Below, piece by piece: positions 16,866 to 24,686 of a stretch of DNA of 64,000 nt. A model generated the notes under the pieces. It was not told where the DNA came from and searched no databases. It saw nothing but the letters and a program-made list of their open reading frames with translations. Made by a program: the position numbers and the translations under genes. The DNA is taken from positions 75,835 through 139,834 of the forward strand of contig CAZSNF010000007.1 of NCBI GenBank assembly GCA_964608315.1, read 5' to 3'. Position 1 is the first letter of the stretch, and each line of letters starts with the position of its first letter. Source of the DNA: VXPQ01 sp964608315. Its GTDB lineage: Bacteria; Bacteroidota; Rhodothermia; Rhodothermales; VXPQ01.

Positions 16866-17000
16866 GGAGAATTTGCGGCGTTTTCGGCCCCGGCGGATTT
16901 TTCAAGGGGTTTATCAATGATTGCGTCAAGAAATTTTTCAATAACTTCGTCAAGGAATTCGTCAAGACATTATTCGGCGGATTTCTCAAGCAGAGTATCC
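16866..17000. other. Second insertion unit beside MITE-B, ending in a MITE-B terminus
   Basis: The unit lies between the second and third copies of ATAA (16862-16865 and 17001-17004). It begins GG and ends in GCAGAGTATCC, which matches the MITE-B right end, but its interior is unrelated to MITE-B. It contains the near-repeated hexamer gtcaag. In the frame that reads into the downstream methyltransferase it would encode an amphipathic run of Phe, Val and Lys (GFFKGFINDCVKKFFNNFVK and onward), but no ATG, GTG or TTG start is available in that frame. I see no supported gene. Confidence 0.5.
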
Positions 17001-17014
17001 ATAAGAGGAGTTTC

Positions 17015-17677
17015 ATGTCGAACCGAAGCATAGGACTTTCCCCCGAACTCCATGACTACCTGGTCCGTCACGCCGTCCGCGAATCGGACGCGCTTCGGCG
17101 ATTGCGGGAAGAGACCGCGTCCATGGAGGAAGCCGACATGCAGATTGCGCCGGAACAGGGGGCGTTCATGGCGATGCTCGTGCGCATGACCGGCGCCCGC
17201 CGCGCCCTTGAAGTCGGCGTGTTCACCGGGTACAGCTCCATTGCGGTCGCCCAGGCGCTTCCGGACGACGGCCTCCTGACGGCCTGCGACGCGAACGAAG
17301 ACTATGCGCGCATGGCCCGCCGCCACTGGCGCGAGGCGGGCGTGGAGGACAAAATCGAATTCCGTACAGGGGATGCGGCGGATACGTTGCGGGCCTTGCT
17401 GGACGAGGGCCGCGCAGGCGCGTACGATTTCGCCTTCATCGACGCGGACAAGGAATCGTACGGCGTCTACTACGAGCTGGTCCTGCAGCTCCTGCGCCCG
17501 GGAGGCGTTGCGGCTCTGGACAATGTGCTGCGCGATGGCCGCGTCCTCGATCCCGCCGAAGACGACGCCAGCACCCGCGCCATTGCGGCGCTGAACGCCG
17601 CCATCGCGCGCGACGACCGCGTGGACTGCTGCATGCTGCCCATTGCAGACGGCGTCACGCTGGTGCGGAAGCGGTAA
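17015..17677 (+). CDS. SAM-dependent O-methyltransferase (class I, CCoAOMT-like)
   Basis: Predicted metal-dependent O-methyltransferase of 220 residues, the usual size for the bacterial catechol/caffeoyl-CoA type. Motif I is ALEVGVFTGYSSIAVAQAL, followed by the acidic ribose contact TACDANEDY, the metal and SAM site FAFIDADKESYGVYYELVL, and GVAALDNVLRDGRV. The C-terminal LPIADGVTLVRKR is also typical. The natural substrate cannot be read from sequence. The ATG has a strong ribosome site (agaggag) lying just after the third ATAA copy, so the insertions stopped just short of it. Confidence 0.9.
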   Translation: MSNRSIGLSPELHDYLVRHAVRESDALRRLREETASMEEADMQIAPEQGAFMAMLVRMTGARRALEVGVFTGYSSIAVAQALPDDGLLTACDANEDYARMARRHWREAGVEDKIEFRTGDAADTLRALLDEGRAGAYDFAFIDADKESYGVYYELVLQLLRPGGVAALDNVLRDGRVLDPAEDDASTRAIAALNAAIARDDRVDCCMLPIADGVTLVRKR

Positions 17678-17937
17678 GGGTTTTGGGATTCTGTGGGTAT
17701 TTACCAGGTAAATTTGACAATCCCTTTATACCGAGGGTTATACCCCGATTATACCCCGATATGCGCAATAACGGATATGGTATGCGGCAGACATATATTG
17801 CATAAGGCTATCGGTCAAGGCTGGGCTAACCGCCCTGCAACGAAAATATGCATGCGCGGGAAATACCCTGTTTTGCCCAGCGCCCTGTGCGGTGATAACT
17901 TACCCGACGCCGTCAAGGTTGCCGGGCAAATCACCTT

Positions 17938-19275
17938 CTACCGGTATCCCGCCGCAATCTCTGCAAGGCGTTCCTGTATATCCGATTCGGGCAGCCACCG
18001 GCCGCGCGCCATGACTCCGGCCCGGTCGAACACGCGCATCACATCCTCAAGAGGGTTGCTGTTGAGCAGGATGAGATCCGCCCGGCTTCCCGCCGCGATC
18101 GTTCCGAACGCATCCTCTTCCTGCAGGTAGTCCCCGACCGCGCGGGTTCCGGAAACAAGGATTTCGTACGGCGACATGCCTGCGTCCGCCATGAACGGCA
18201 GTTCGCGCACCAGCGCAAAGCCCGGTACGCTGAACACCTGCGGAGAATCCGTTCCCATGAGAATGCGCGCGCCCGCCTCGTTGAGCGCCCCGAGCAGGTC
18301 GATGCGCTGGGCCGCAATCCGGTCCACCCGCTCCTGATCGAATCCGCTTCCGGCCCGCCGCCGGTCCTGCGACCGGGCCCACGAAGCCACCATGTCCGGC
18401 GGCATATATTGCAGTTCTTCGTAGTGCGCCATGTCCTCCGAGGACGGGACGCCGAGGATGGTTTCCCAGAGCGCCATGGTCGGAATGACCCATACTCCAT
18501 ATTCCTTCGTCATGGCGATGGCGGTTTCGAGGCGTTCCGGGTCGATCGCGCCGCTTTCCTCCGTCAGATATTCTATGTAGCCGTCGAGGTGGTCGATCGT
18601 TTGCTGCCCCATTTCGATGGAGTGGAGCAGTCCCGCCTCGGCGGTGACATGTCCGATAAAGGGAATGCCTTCTTCGTTCGCGGCCATGGCCATGGCGTCG
18701 AATTCCTCAAGGGTCATTCCCGGAAGCACCTTCAGATAATCCCACCCTTCGGCTGCTTGCTCCCGTACGCGCCGGTCCGCCTGTTCGGGCGAAGAAACCG
18801 TCCCGCCGTTGAAGGCCGGGCCTGCAAGGTACAGCGCCGGGCCAAGGAGGCTGCCGTCCGCCGTGGCTTCCTTCAACGCCAGTTGGCCCGGTTCTCCGAG
18901 CAGGCCGCGTACGGTTGTGACCCCGTTGGCGATGTACAGAAACATAAGAGACGCGACATATTCCCTGTTTTCGTCGGGGGAAGGTACGTGCCCGTGCATT
19001 TCGGCCAGGCCGGGAATGAGGTATTTTCCGGTTCCGTCGATTCGCTCCGCCGTTTCCGGGACCTCCACCTCCGCGGCGGGTCCGACCGCCACGATCCGGT
19101 CGCCTTCCACGAGTACGGTCCAGTCGGTTCGTACTTCTTCGTCCGTCATGGGCAGGACATTGACATGCTCGAACGCGATTTGCGCCTGCGCGGGGCGGGG
19201 CGCGAGTATGCATGCAACGAACAGGCATGCAGCGAGGAGGCGTTCCATCGCAAGGGACGACGTGATTTGACGCAT
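17938..19275 (-). CDS. Exported amidohydrolase (imidazolonepropionase-like)
   Basis: Predicted metal-dependent hydrolase of the amidohydrolase superfamily. The 445-residue product has a signal sequence (ERLLAACLFVACILAPRPAQAQ), the first metal site HGH in LIPGLAEMHGHVPSP, a carboxylated-lysine candidate in GWDYLKVLPGMT, histidines in GIPFIGHVTAE and TIDHLDGYIEYL, and the catalytic aspartate in ILMGTDSPQVF. The C-terminal AFGTIAAGSRADLILLNSNP closes the beta-sandwich. Secreted members of this type are common in Bacteroidota and often act on peptides or small amides; the substrate is unknown. An alternative start is the in-frame ATG ten codons in (ERLLAAC). The 260 bases between this gene and the methyltransferase show no further gene. 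Confidence 0.85.
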   Translation of the reverse strand: MRQITSSLAMERLLAACLFVACILAPRPAQAQIAFEHVNVLPMTDEEVRTDWTVLVEGDRIVAVGPAAEVEVPETAERIDGTGKYLIPGLAEMHGHVPSPDENREYVASLMFLYIANGVTTVRGLLGEPGQLALKEATADGSLLGPALYLAGPAFNGGTVSSPEQADRRVREQAAEGWDYLKVLPGMTLEEFDAMAMAANEEGIPFIGHVTAEAGLLHSIEMGQQTIDHLDGYIEYLTEESGAIDPERLETAIAMTKEYGVWVIPTMALWETILGVPSSEDMAHYEELQYMPPDMVASWARSQDRRRAGSGFDQERVDRIAAQRIDLLGALNEAGARILMGTDSPQVFSVPGFALVRELPFMADAGMSPYEILVSGTRAVGDYLQEEDAFGTIAAGSRADLILLNSNPLEDVMRVFDRAGVMARGRWLPESDIQERLAEIAAGYR

Positions 19276-19399
19276 CGTTATGCCTCTATGGTCAGGTTGT
19301 CAACGGGTTAGCTTGAACGGGCGCGCCGGGACTGCGACTCGAAAAAACAGTATACGAATCCTTCAACCAATCTTCTTGAAGAACCGTATGCCCAGGAAT

Positions 19400-19463
19400 T
19401 ATACAATTTTTGCATAGAAAAGGCATTATCTATGCAAATAATGCATAGATCGTCGAGGGCGGA
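19400..19463. repeat. CTATGC dyad repeat, isolated copy at the left edge of the island
   Basis: The 64-bp segment matches the tandem units at 24988-25370 and is in the same orientation. It has two adjacent dyads, the second being CTATGCAAATAATGCATAG, and continues with ATCGTCGAGGGCG, like the right-hand copies. It lies in the 717-bp gap between the amidohydrolase and the first nuclease gene. Apart from this repeat and the small gene at 19643-19852 I see nothing in that gap. Confidence 0.8.
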
Positions 19464-19642
19464 GTTTGCTTTTCGGGGCTTGTCCGGCGTGGGAAGTGGC
19501 GGGGGTCGGGGCCGTGGAGTTTATCGACGAGGGCGCCTGATTCGCCGACATCCTGCGACGCCGACAGATTTGATTCTTGCAGCGCTCGCCCCCGCAGCCC
19601 AAGAAAGCCAGAATTGTGGATAACACCGAAAGTGGGGAATCG

Positions 19643-19852
19643 TTACTCCGATTCTTGCGGCCCGTCCGGGCACTCGCGCAACCATCTTGTATCGTTCGCA
19701 TTCGCCTGCGCAAGTTTATTCCATAACCAAGCTGAACGGCGCAACAGATCAGCCGCTTTTTCTTGTCCGACCTCCTTCATCATCTTGGCTTCATTCTCGC
19801 AATTGCAAGCAAGTGCAGAACAATTTTCAAGGGTAAGTTCAATTCCACACAT
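19643..19852 (-). CDS. Small protein of unknown function (69 aa)
   Basis: I do not recognise this protein. It is 69 residues long, with Cys residues near the N-terminus (MCGIELTLENCSALACNCEN) and a helical, charged remainder (KMMKEVGQEKAADLLRRSAW). A GAGG ribosome site about nine bases before the ATG supports it as a real gene. It is on the same strand as, and 140 bases downstream of, the nuclease-like gene 19993-20877, so the two may form an operon. A role as accessory or immunity partner is only a guess from position. Confidence 0.55.
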   Translation of the reverse strand: MCGIELTLENCSALACNCENEAKMMKEVGQEKAADLLRRSAWLWNKLAQANANDTRWLRECPDGPQESE

Positions 19853-19992
19853 TGCGTATACCTCGTTTCGTTTTGTTGGTCAGGTAGGTTTTGGGCGAAG
19901 CAAGTTTCCGCCGCCCCTCGAGGATACCGCGCCCCGTCGATCCACACAAGCCCCCAGACACCCCCGGGAGCGCTGGTTTTCCCCATCTCGTC

Positions 19993-20877
19993 TTAGGAGA
20001 CAGACTCAATGAAACGAATGACTTCCTGTATCCGGTCCGGCATCAGAGCACGGTTCTTGAACGCAAATTCCTTCATCTTGTCGGGGTTTAAGCAATACAC
20101 CCGAGGATGCTCCCCTCCTATGTACTCTCCCTGTGTGGTAAACAAGAACCAGTCGCATAAAGGATCATTGTAATCATCCCTGTTAAGGTTCTTCTCCCCT
20201 TGTTTGACCTGCACGTTTGCTCTTTCGCCCTTCCGGTTTTTCAGAATAAACTCGGTTTTGGCAGTGTCGCGCTTGCATGAGCTTGGAATTATTCTGTATC
20301 CACGTTCCTCCTGCAAGTAGATGCCGACTATGTCTTCGCAACCCTCTGATCTGATCAACTCAAAGAAATCCAGTGCATTACGGCCGAGGGAATATATCTC
20401 TTCTCCGCAGAGTTCGTTATACCGGAATCTGGAGTAGAACGATGCCGTTTTGCCCCCTACTCGCTGTAGAGTTCTCCCAAGTATGAATGCGTTCACCACC
20501 TTCCCGGGGACGGAATCCACTTCGCCAGTCGGAAACCACCGGCACGGCCTCACATTAACGATGTCCGCTTTCCTGTACTCTTCTTGATGGCCACAGTACT
20601 TCCATACACCTTCGACCCTGCCAAGGTAGTATTTCCCATTTCTGTCCCGGGCCCAGCAAAGATCGTCATCCTTCATATCCTCACGGATTGCTTTTAAGTT
20701 GCCCCTCCAAGATTTGTCTCCATATTCGGCCTCTCCCAGTTTATAATAGGCATCCCAGTCGAGAGGCAGGTGGGATTCGACTGGCCAGCCGAACCCAAGA
20801 ATGTTCTTCTCAAGACAGAACTCGCACGGGTCAACGCCATCTGCATCTGGTTTAAGGTGTATACGCCACAGGGTCAT
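19993..20877 (-). CDS. Restriction-endonuclease-like protein with PUA/EVE-type N-terminus
   Basis: Candidate modification-dependent nuclease of 294 residues. The N-terminal part (MTLWRIHLKPD, then CEFCLEKNILGFGW and KYYLGRVEGVWKY) resembles the PUA/EVE-like modified-base reader domains that precede Mrr-type nucleases. A middle region has PCRWFPTGEVDSVPGKVVNA. The C-terminal third carries a plausible PD-(D/E)xK core: the acidic residue in AKTEFILK and the QVK of NVQVKQGEKN, comparable with the D…QxK variant of Mrr. Base composition is more AT-rich than its neighbours, which suggests transfer. It lies beside copy A of the duplicated segment, mirroring the Mrr-like gene beside copy B. Function is inferred. 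Confidence 0.6.
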   Translation of the reverse strand: MTLWRIHLKPDADGVDPCEFCLEKNILGFGWPVESHLPLDWDAYYKLGEAEYGDKSWRGNLKAIREDMKDDDLCWARDRNGKYYLGRVEGVWKYCGHQEEYRKADIVNVRPCRWFPTGEVDSVPGKVVNAFILGRTLQRVGGKTASFYSRFRYNELCGEEIYSLGRNALDFFELIRSEGCEDIVGIYLQEERGYRIIPSSCKRDTAKTEFILKNRKGERANVQVKQGEKNLNRDDYNDPLCDWFLFTTQGEYIGGEHPRVYCLNPDKMKEFAFKNRALMPDRIQEVIRFIESVS

Positions 20878-21059
20878 GAGAGGTGGTTCGGGTTGATTGG
20901 ACAGATTTCGGCGGAATTTAAGGTGTAATGTTGCGGTGGGTTACGCCGCTTTCGTCAGAGGCATTCGGCTGTGCAAATTACGTCATCAGGGGGATCAGTC
21001 CCCCCCCTATAAATTCACATGAATTTCATAATTCGACTAATGAACATACTGGACAGCGG

Positions 21060-21212
21060 CTAATACTGGTCGCGACCAGCTTCGACAAAGAGGTCGCGGC
21101 GACCGTGCTCTGGCTGATTCGGCGCGAGGTGCAGGCGAAGCGCTTTCGGGCGTTGCCCTACAGCTTGGGCGAGAAGATTCTGATCAATTTGCAGCAGGCC
21201 AGAATGCCGACC
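21060..21212 (+). pseudogene. Remnant of a nuclease-like gene (copy A)
   Basis: The frame encodes LILVATSFDKEVAATVLWL and PYSLGEKILINLQQ. This pattern (…(S/D)xEVxxTVLWLxx…PYxLGxxxLxxxQQ…P) is one I recognise from PD-(D/E)xK-type hypothetical proteins, where it sits inside a protein several times longer. Here nothing before or after fits, so it is a fragment. The same fragment, separately diverged, is in copy B at 24000-24149. Confidence 0.5.
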
Positions 21213-21411
21213 GATCCGTTCCGGATGCTTGATTCTCGCAGCGTTCGGCCGCCAACGTGCATGGATTCCGGCGATTCAGTCCGCGAAAAGACGCGGCCTG
21301 CGGGGTTCTCTGGAGAATAATGACTGCAAGCGCTGCGCCTGTTGCGAATTGCATATGCCCGCTGAGCGTCTTCCCTGAATTCCGCGGCCAGGAAGCGCTT
21401 GCCCGGACGGT

Positions 21412-21684
21412 TTACAGGGCTTCGTCGGGGTCGAGGGCGGAAGTAAGCGCGCCGGGCCGGACGGGCGCCGCAGTCGAATCAATCGCCGCGGTCATTTCAA
21501 GGCGCGTTTCAATGCGGGCAAGGCGCTCGCGGATATTGGCTAAATCGTTGTGGACGCTCGCTTGCAGGTTATTCACTTGCGAAATAACCGACACGTGCAA
21601 AGTAACGATGACGCCTATAACGGCAAGGCCCGTTCCTGCAATCGTAAGGACGATCGTAAGGAGGTTTTTCGTTTCGCCTTTCAT
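21412..21684 (-). CDS. Small membrane protein with coiled-coil tail (copy A, intact)
   Basis: A 90-residue protein of unknown function. It has a short basic start (MKGETKN), one membrane helix (LLTIVLTIAGTGLAVIGVIV, about 8-27), then a coiled-coil region ending DLANIRERLARIETRLEM and a tail of about 30 residues rich in Ala, Pro and Asp. ATG 21684 follows a ggag-like purine run; the frame is open further upstream without support. The paralogue in copy B keeps the same N-terminus but is broken by MITE-B. The shape, a membrane anchor plus coiled coil, would suit a membrane-tethered oligomer, but no function is established. Confidence 0.6.
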   Translation of the reverse strand: MKGETKNLLTIVLTIAGTGLAVIGVIVTLHVSVISQVNNLQASVHNDLANIRERLARIETRLEMTAAIDSTAAPVRPGALTSALDPDEAL

Positions 21685-21971
21685 TTTCCGGGGCTTTTCG
21701 CGCCTGCGCTTCTTCGGAACGCACATGGGAGTATGGCGGGTTCCGGCCTCCGCAACGACGCAGGCGCCCGCCCGAAATGCCTGGTAATGCTCAAACGCCC
21801 GAGGCATGAACGTCCGGAACGCTTGCAGGCATGATATCGCGCCGCCCCGGAATAATCAAGGAAAACGGCAAGAAATACGGGGTCGGGGCGAGCCGAAGGG
21901 CGCCTAATAACAATAACGCTGCGTAAGCGCGGCTCGAACGTTTGCCCGAATATTGAATATTTCGCGAATCC

Positions 21972-21999
21972 TTGAAGTGTAGGGGGGGGGGGGTATATT
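21972..21999 (+). promoter_or_regulatory. Candidate phase-variable promoter with G12 spacer
   Basis: A -35-like TTGAAG (21972-21977) and a -10-like TATATT (21994-21999) are separated by 16 bp, of which 12 (21982-21993) are an unbroken G run. The lipoprotein ATG follows at 22032. Slippage in the run would change the spacer length and hence promoter strength. The two boxes follow the sigma70 consensus; Bacteroidota primary sigma factors prefer other boxes, so use of this promoter is an inference. Confidence 0.55.
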
Positions 22000-22031
22000 G
22001 CCGCGTTTCCATCCACGAATCCCCCGAAACC

Positions 22032-22403
22032 ATGCAACGCCTGGCATACCTGTTGCCCCTTTTCGCCCTGACGCTCACCGGCTGCATTACCGTCAGCGAA
22101 TCCGTGCTCATGCAGGGATTGCCCCCGGTTCCCGCCGAAAACGTGACTATTTATTTTGCCGATGACGATATACCTGAACACGACAGGGTGGCGGTGCTGG
22201 CCGCAAGGGGTCATTACTCCATGACCACCGAGGGGAAAATGTACGACAAACTGCGCCAACAGGCAGGCAAGCTGGGGGCGAATGCCGTAATCGTCGAAGA
22301 CTTGCGAGACCCGACAGGCACGGGCAAGGTTCTTTCCGCAGTAACCGGGTTTGGCGGCAACCGCAAAGGGCAGGCAATGGCTATTCTCACCAAAGATCAA
22401 TGA
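22032..22403 (+). CDS. Small lipoprotein of unknown function
   Basis: A 123-residue predicted lipoprotein. The signal peptide MQRLAYLLPLFALTLTGC ends in the lipobox LTGC, so the mature protein would start at Cys18. The mature part has alternating strands and helices (ENVTIYFADDDIPEHDRVAVLAARG) and KLGANAVIVEDLRDPTG, a pattern seen in small YbjQ/DUF4156-like envelope proteins. ATG 22032 was chosen for the signal peptide; the frame runs open upstream through the poly-G tract. The possible phase-variable promoter just upstream suggests surface exposure under selection. Confidence 0.75.
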   Translation: MQRLAYLLPLFALTLTGCITVSESVLMQGLPPVPAENVTIYFADDDIPEHDRVAVLAARGHYSMTTEGKMYDKLRQQAGKLGANAVIVEDLRDPTGTGKVLSAVTGFGGNRKGQAMAILTKDQ

Positions 22404-22510
22404 CGACCCGAAGATTATTACGGCGCTTGTCCGAGATGAAAAGCGGTGGCGGTAAGAGTCGATATCTTGGAGCGCAGGGCCCGGATACTCTATACTGTCA
22501 GGAGGAGGAT

Positions 22511-23560
22511 TTACTTCAACTCCAGATCGCTAATGCCAGCCTCCAGTATTCTGGAAGCCAGTTCCTTACCATCAATTAGGTATACTTTTACTTCTTTACC
22601 CCGTTCCGCCTTTTCATGACAATCTTTGGAAAAATTCTTGGCCGTCGAAACAACCCAAGGAATCCTTGTGTAGCCGTCATCTCCTTCTAATTCTTTTTTG
22701 TTTGTCACGTAATCATCGATCTGCTCGAGCGCCCAGTCATCCGTGGTTCCCTTGTGATGCTTCGCCTGAACGTAGATGATTGTTCTGATCAGTTCGAAAG
22801 TCGCCACGATGTCCGCATCGCCTTCCTTGTCGGGGGCGTTCTTGGCCGGAATCTCAACCGACGAAGCACCGATTCGCTTGAAGTACCATTTGATCAATTT
22901 CTCCAGTTGATCCGAGCCCAGTTCCGCCTTGATCCGGCTCAGAACCTCGTCCCTGCACTTGTTCTTGATCGAATCGGCAATATTGATCGGTTTTCCTTCC
23001 TGACATCTGCGTATTGCTTCGTCCACGCTTTCCTGAAGGTCATCAATGTTGACGTTAGTCTGCCGTACCTTCATGCGGTTGGTCAATGCATTGTCGGCAT
23101 AATCGGATCGGGGTTCACCCGTCGCAACCCATTTGACTTTCCGGAAGAATCCAAGGTCGATCTGCCTCGGTATGCCATCTTCGTCGTCAATATACAGATG
23201 ACCTTTTTCCCTTCGGACCACATGGCCATGCCAAGTCTTTAGATCGTCCAGGTCAAGGTCGGCGGGGATCATACGTTCGTCCGAATCGACCTCGTACACA
23301 TGAAAGCGCCCCCAATCCGGAACGACGACACGGTCGCCCTTATTCATCTGCAAGAATCGCTGAAGACTAAATCGGGGCCGAAACTTTCCCCATTCATCCT
23401 CAATGGCGCTTGGAACGTCTTGCCAATCCTTGGCTTGATGGTTCCTGACGAATTCATGTGTCGTGGCAAAATCAGAGAAACCGATCGAGAGGATGTCACG
23501 CTCACGTAGCGGATGCGCCAGCTCGGCGTGGTATGAGATTCTGTGCAGGTAGTATGCCAT
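22511..23560 (-). CDS. Mrr-like restriction endonuclease
   Basis: Predicted modification-dependent (type IV-like) nuclease of 349 residues. The N-terminal half (MAYYLHRISYHAELAHPLRE, RDILSIGFSDF, MNKGDRVVVPDWGRFHVYEV) resembles a PUA/EVE-like reader domain. The C-terminal third is an Mrr catalytic domain: helix EKLIKWYFKRIGA, the acidic residues in KEGDADIVATFEL, the YVQAKHHKG strand with the QxK signature, and WVVSTAKNFSKDCHE. ATG 23560 gives the reader-domain start; the frame is open 33 codons further. Composition is AT-richer than the surroundings. It lies between the lipoprotein and copy B of the duplicated segment. The 285 bases upstream (23561-23845) are AT-rich and non-coding, suitable for its promoter. 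Confidence 0.8.
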   Translation of the reverse strand: MAYYLHRISYHAELAHPLRERDILSIGFSDFATTHEFVRNHQAKDWQDVPSAIEDEWGKFRPRFSLQRFLQMNKGDRVVVPDWGRFHVYEVDSDERMIPADLDLDDLKTWHGHVVRREKGHLYIDDEDGIPRQIDLGFFRKVKWVATGEPRSDYADNALTNRMKVRQTNVNIDDLQESVDEAIRRCQEGKPINIADSIKNKCRDEVLSRIKAELGSDQLEKLIKWYFKRIGASSVEIPAKNAPDKEGDADIVATFELIRTIIYVQAKHHKGTTDDWALEQIDDYVTNKKELEGDDGYTRIPWVVSTAKNFSKDCHEKAERGKEVKVYLIDGKELASRILEAGISDLELK

Positions 23561-23926
23561 GGTATACCCCGGTTTTTTGTTCGTTAAAACTTCATCTTCG
23601 TAGCGCCGGAGTGTAAAAGCCCCGGACACCCTCCTTAACCGTGATGAAATCGATAGCAAGTCACGTTAATCGTTAAGAATTTGCGAAGACGAAGAGGCCT
23701 TTTGTTCGCGGCTCGCCCGTCCGGGCAGTTAGCAGCGCTGTCCAGCCCTGAATGCGGATAGTACGATCCATCTCGCATAGTCGAGAACGATTTTACGGCG
23801 ACAATCCATTGGTTCTGTCATCGGTGAAAGGCAAGAGTTCGTTTCAGGTGCAGGATTGCGGTGGGTTACGCCGCCTTCGTCAGCGGCTTGCGTCTGGATA
23901 ATACGCCATCGTGGATCAGGCTACTA

Positions 23927-23943
23927 CCCCCCCCCCCCCCCCC
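23927..23943. repeat. C17 homopolymer tract
   Basis: Seventeen consecutive C residues, followed by an AT-rich stretch (ataaattcatataaattt). The matching position in copy A (21000-21007) has only eight C residues. Tracts of this length are prone to slippage; an assembly or sequencing length error is also possible. Confidence 0.85.
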
Positions 23944-23999
23944 ATAAATTCATATAAATTTCATAATTAGACTAATGAACATATTATGGACAGCGGCTA

Positions 24000-24149
24000 A
24001 TACTGGTCGTGGCCAACTCCGGCAAAGAGGTCGCGGCGACCGTGCTCTGGCCGATTCGGCGCGAGGTGCAGGCGAAGCGCTTTCGGGCGGTGCCGTACAG
24101 CTTGGGCGAGAAGATTCCGATCAACTTGCAGCAGATCAGGATGCCGACC
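24000..24149 (+). pseudogene. Remnant of a nuclease-like gene (copy B)
   Basis: Encodes NSGKEVAATVLWPIRREVQA and PYSLGEKIPINLQQ, the copy-B version of the fragment at 21060-21212. The Pro in place of Leu in the WL motif and other changes fit decay without constraint. No start, reading-through C-terminus or ribosome site supports a functional gene. Confidence 0.5.
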
Positions 24150-24431
24150 GTTCCGGATGCTTGGTTCTCGCAGCGTTCGGCCGGCAACGTGCACGGATTC
24201 CGGCGATTCAGGCCGCGAAAAGACGCGGCCTGCGGGGTTCTCTGGAGAATAATGACTGCAAGCGCTGCGCCTGTTGCAAGCTGCATATGCCCGCTGAGCG
24301 TCTCTTCTGAATTCCGCGGTCAGGAAGCGCTTGCCCGGGCGCTCACAGGGCTTCGGCGGGGTCGATGGCGGAAGTAAGCCCGCTGGGTCGGACGGGCGCC
24401 GCAGTCGAATCAACCGCCGAGGTCATTTCAA

Positions 24432-24686
24432 GGATACTCTGATTAAATGTGCAAAGTTCAGAGGCTTGCGAGGGGTGGGCTGGCAAGGAATGACGAAGCA
24501 GCATGGCAGGCTCCATGTAATGAGGAATGACACAGCCAGCGCACCCCTCGCAGCCTCCCGAAGGGCGCTTCACGTACGCCATGCCCCGAATCCGCAGCGT
24601 TTACCGCTGATTTCAACGACGCCAGTGCAATGTCCTGTACGCACGAACGTGAAGCGCTGATCGAAGTAGATTTAATCAGAGTGTCC
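24432..24686. mobile_element. MITE-B complete copy 2 (255 bp) with empty site in the window
   Basis: Begins GGATACTCTGATTAAATG and ends TTTAATCAGAGTGTCC. It is flanked by TCAA at 24428-24431 and 24687-24690. The undisturbed paralogous target is in copy A around 21497-21504. The outer hairpin arms (GCGAGGGGTGGGCTGG with CCAGCGCACCCCTCGC) differ from copy 1 on both sides together, and the inner stem is CATGG/CCATG instead of CGTGG/CCACG. Confidence 0.95.

Larger units (their letters stand above)
20922..21778. repeat. Duplicated segment, copy A (~857 bp)
   Basis: Closely matches 23846-24958 in the same orientation over its whole length, from GCGGTGGGTTACGCCG to the cccgcccgaaat stretch. Without the MITE-B insertion and its target duplication (259 bp), copy B is 854 bp, so the copies are colinear. 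Visible differences are scattered substitutions, a C8 versus C17 tract, and small indels. It contains a nuclease-gene remnant on the plus strand and an intact small membrane-protein gene on the minus strand. Confidence 0.9.

Noticed and set aside
17693..18130. Plus-strand frame opposite the amidohydrolase end
   Set aside because: Low-complexity translation, no ribosome site, and most of it overlaps the 3' end of a well-supported gene.
19612..19622. DnaA box (tgtggataa) and another near 42570 as a replication origin
   Set aside because: Single isolated boxes without clusters, AT-rich unwinding region or origin genes.
22483..22492. MITE-B end (GGATACTCTA) next to the Mrr-like gene
   Set aside because: Only nine bases match and there is no flanking element sequence or partner end; chance is enough.
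24343..24582. Conserved ~50-residue frame inside MITE-B (M-x-VKRPSGGCE… to …LLRHSLPA)
   Set aside because: It appears in all complete copies only because the DNA is conserved; copies vary at both arms to keep pairing rather than codons, there is no ribosome site, and the frame runs out of the element into flanking DNA.
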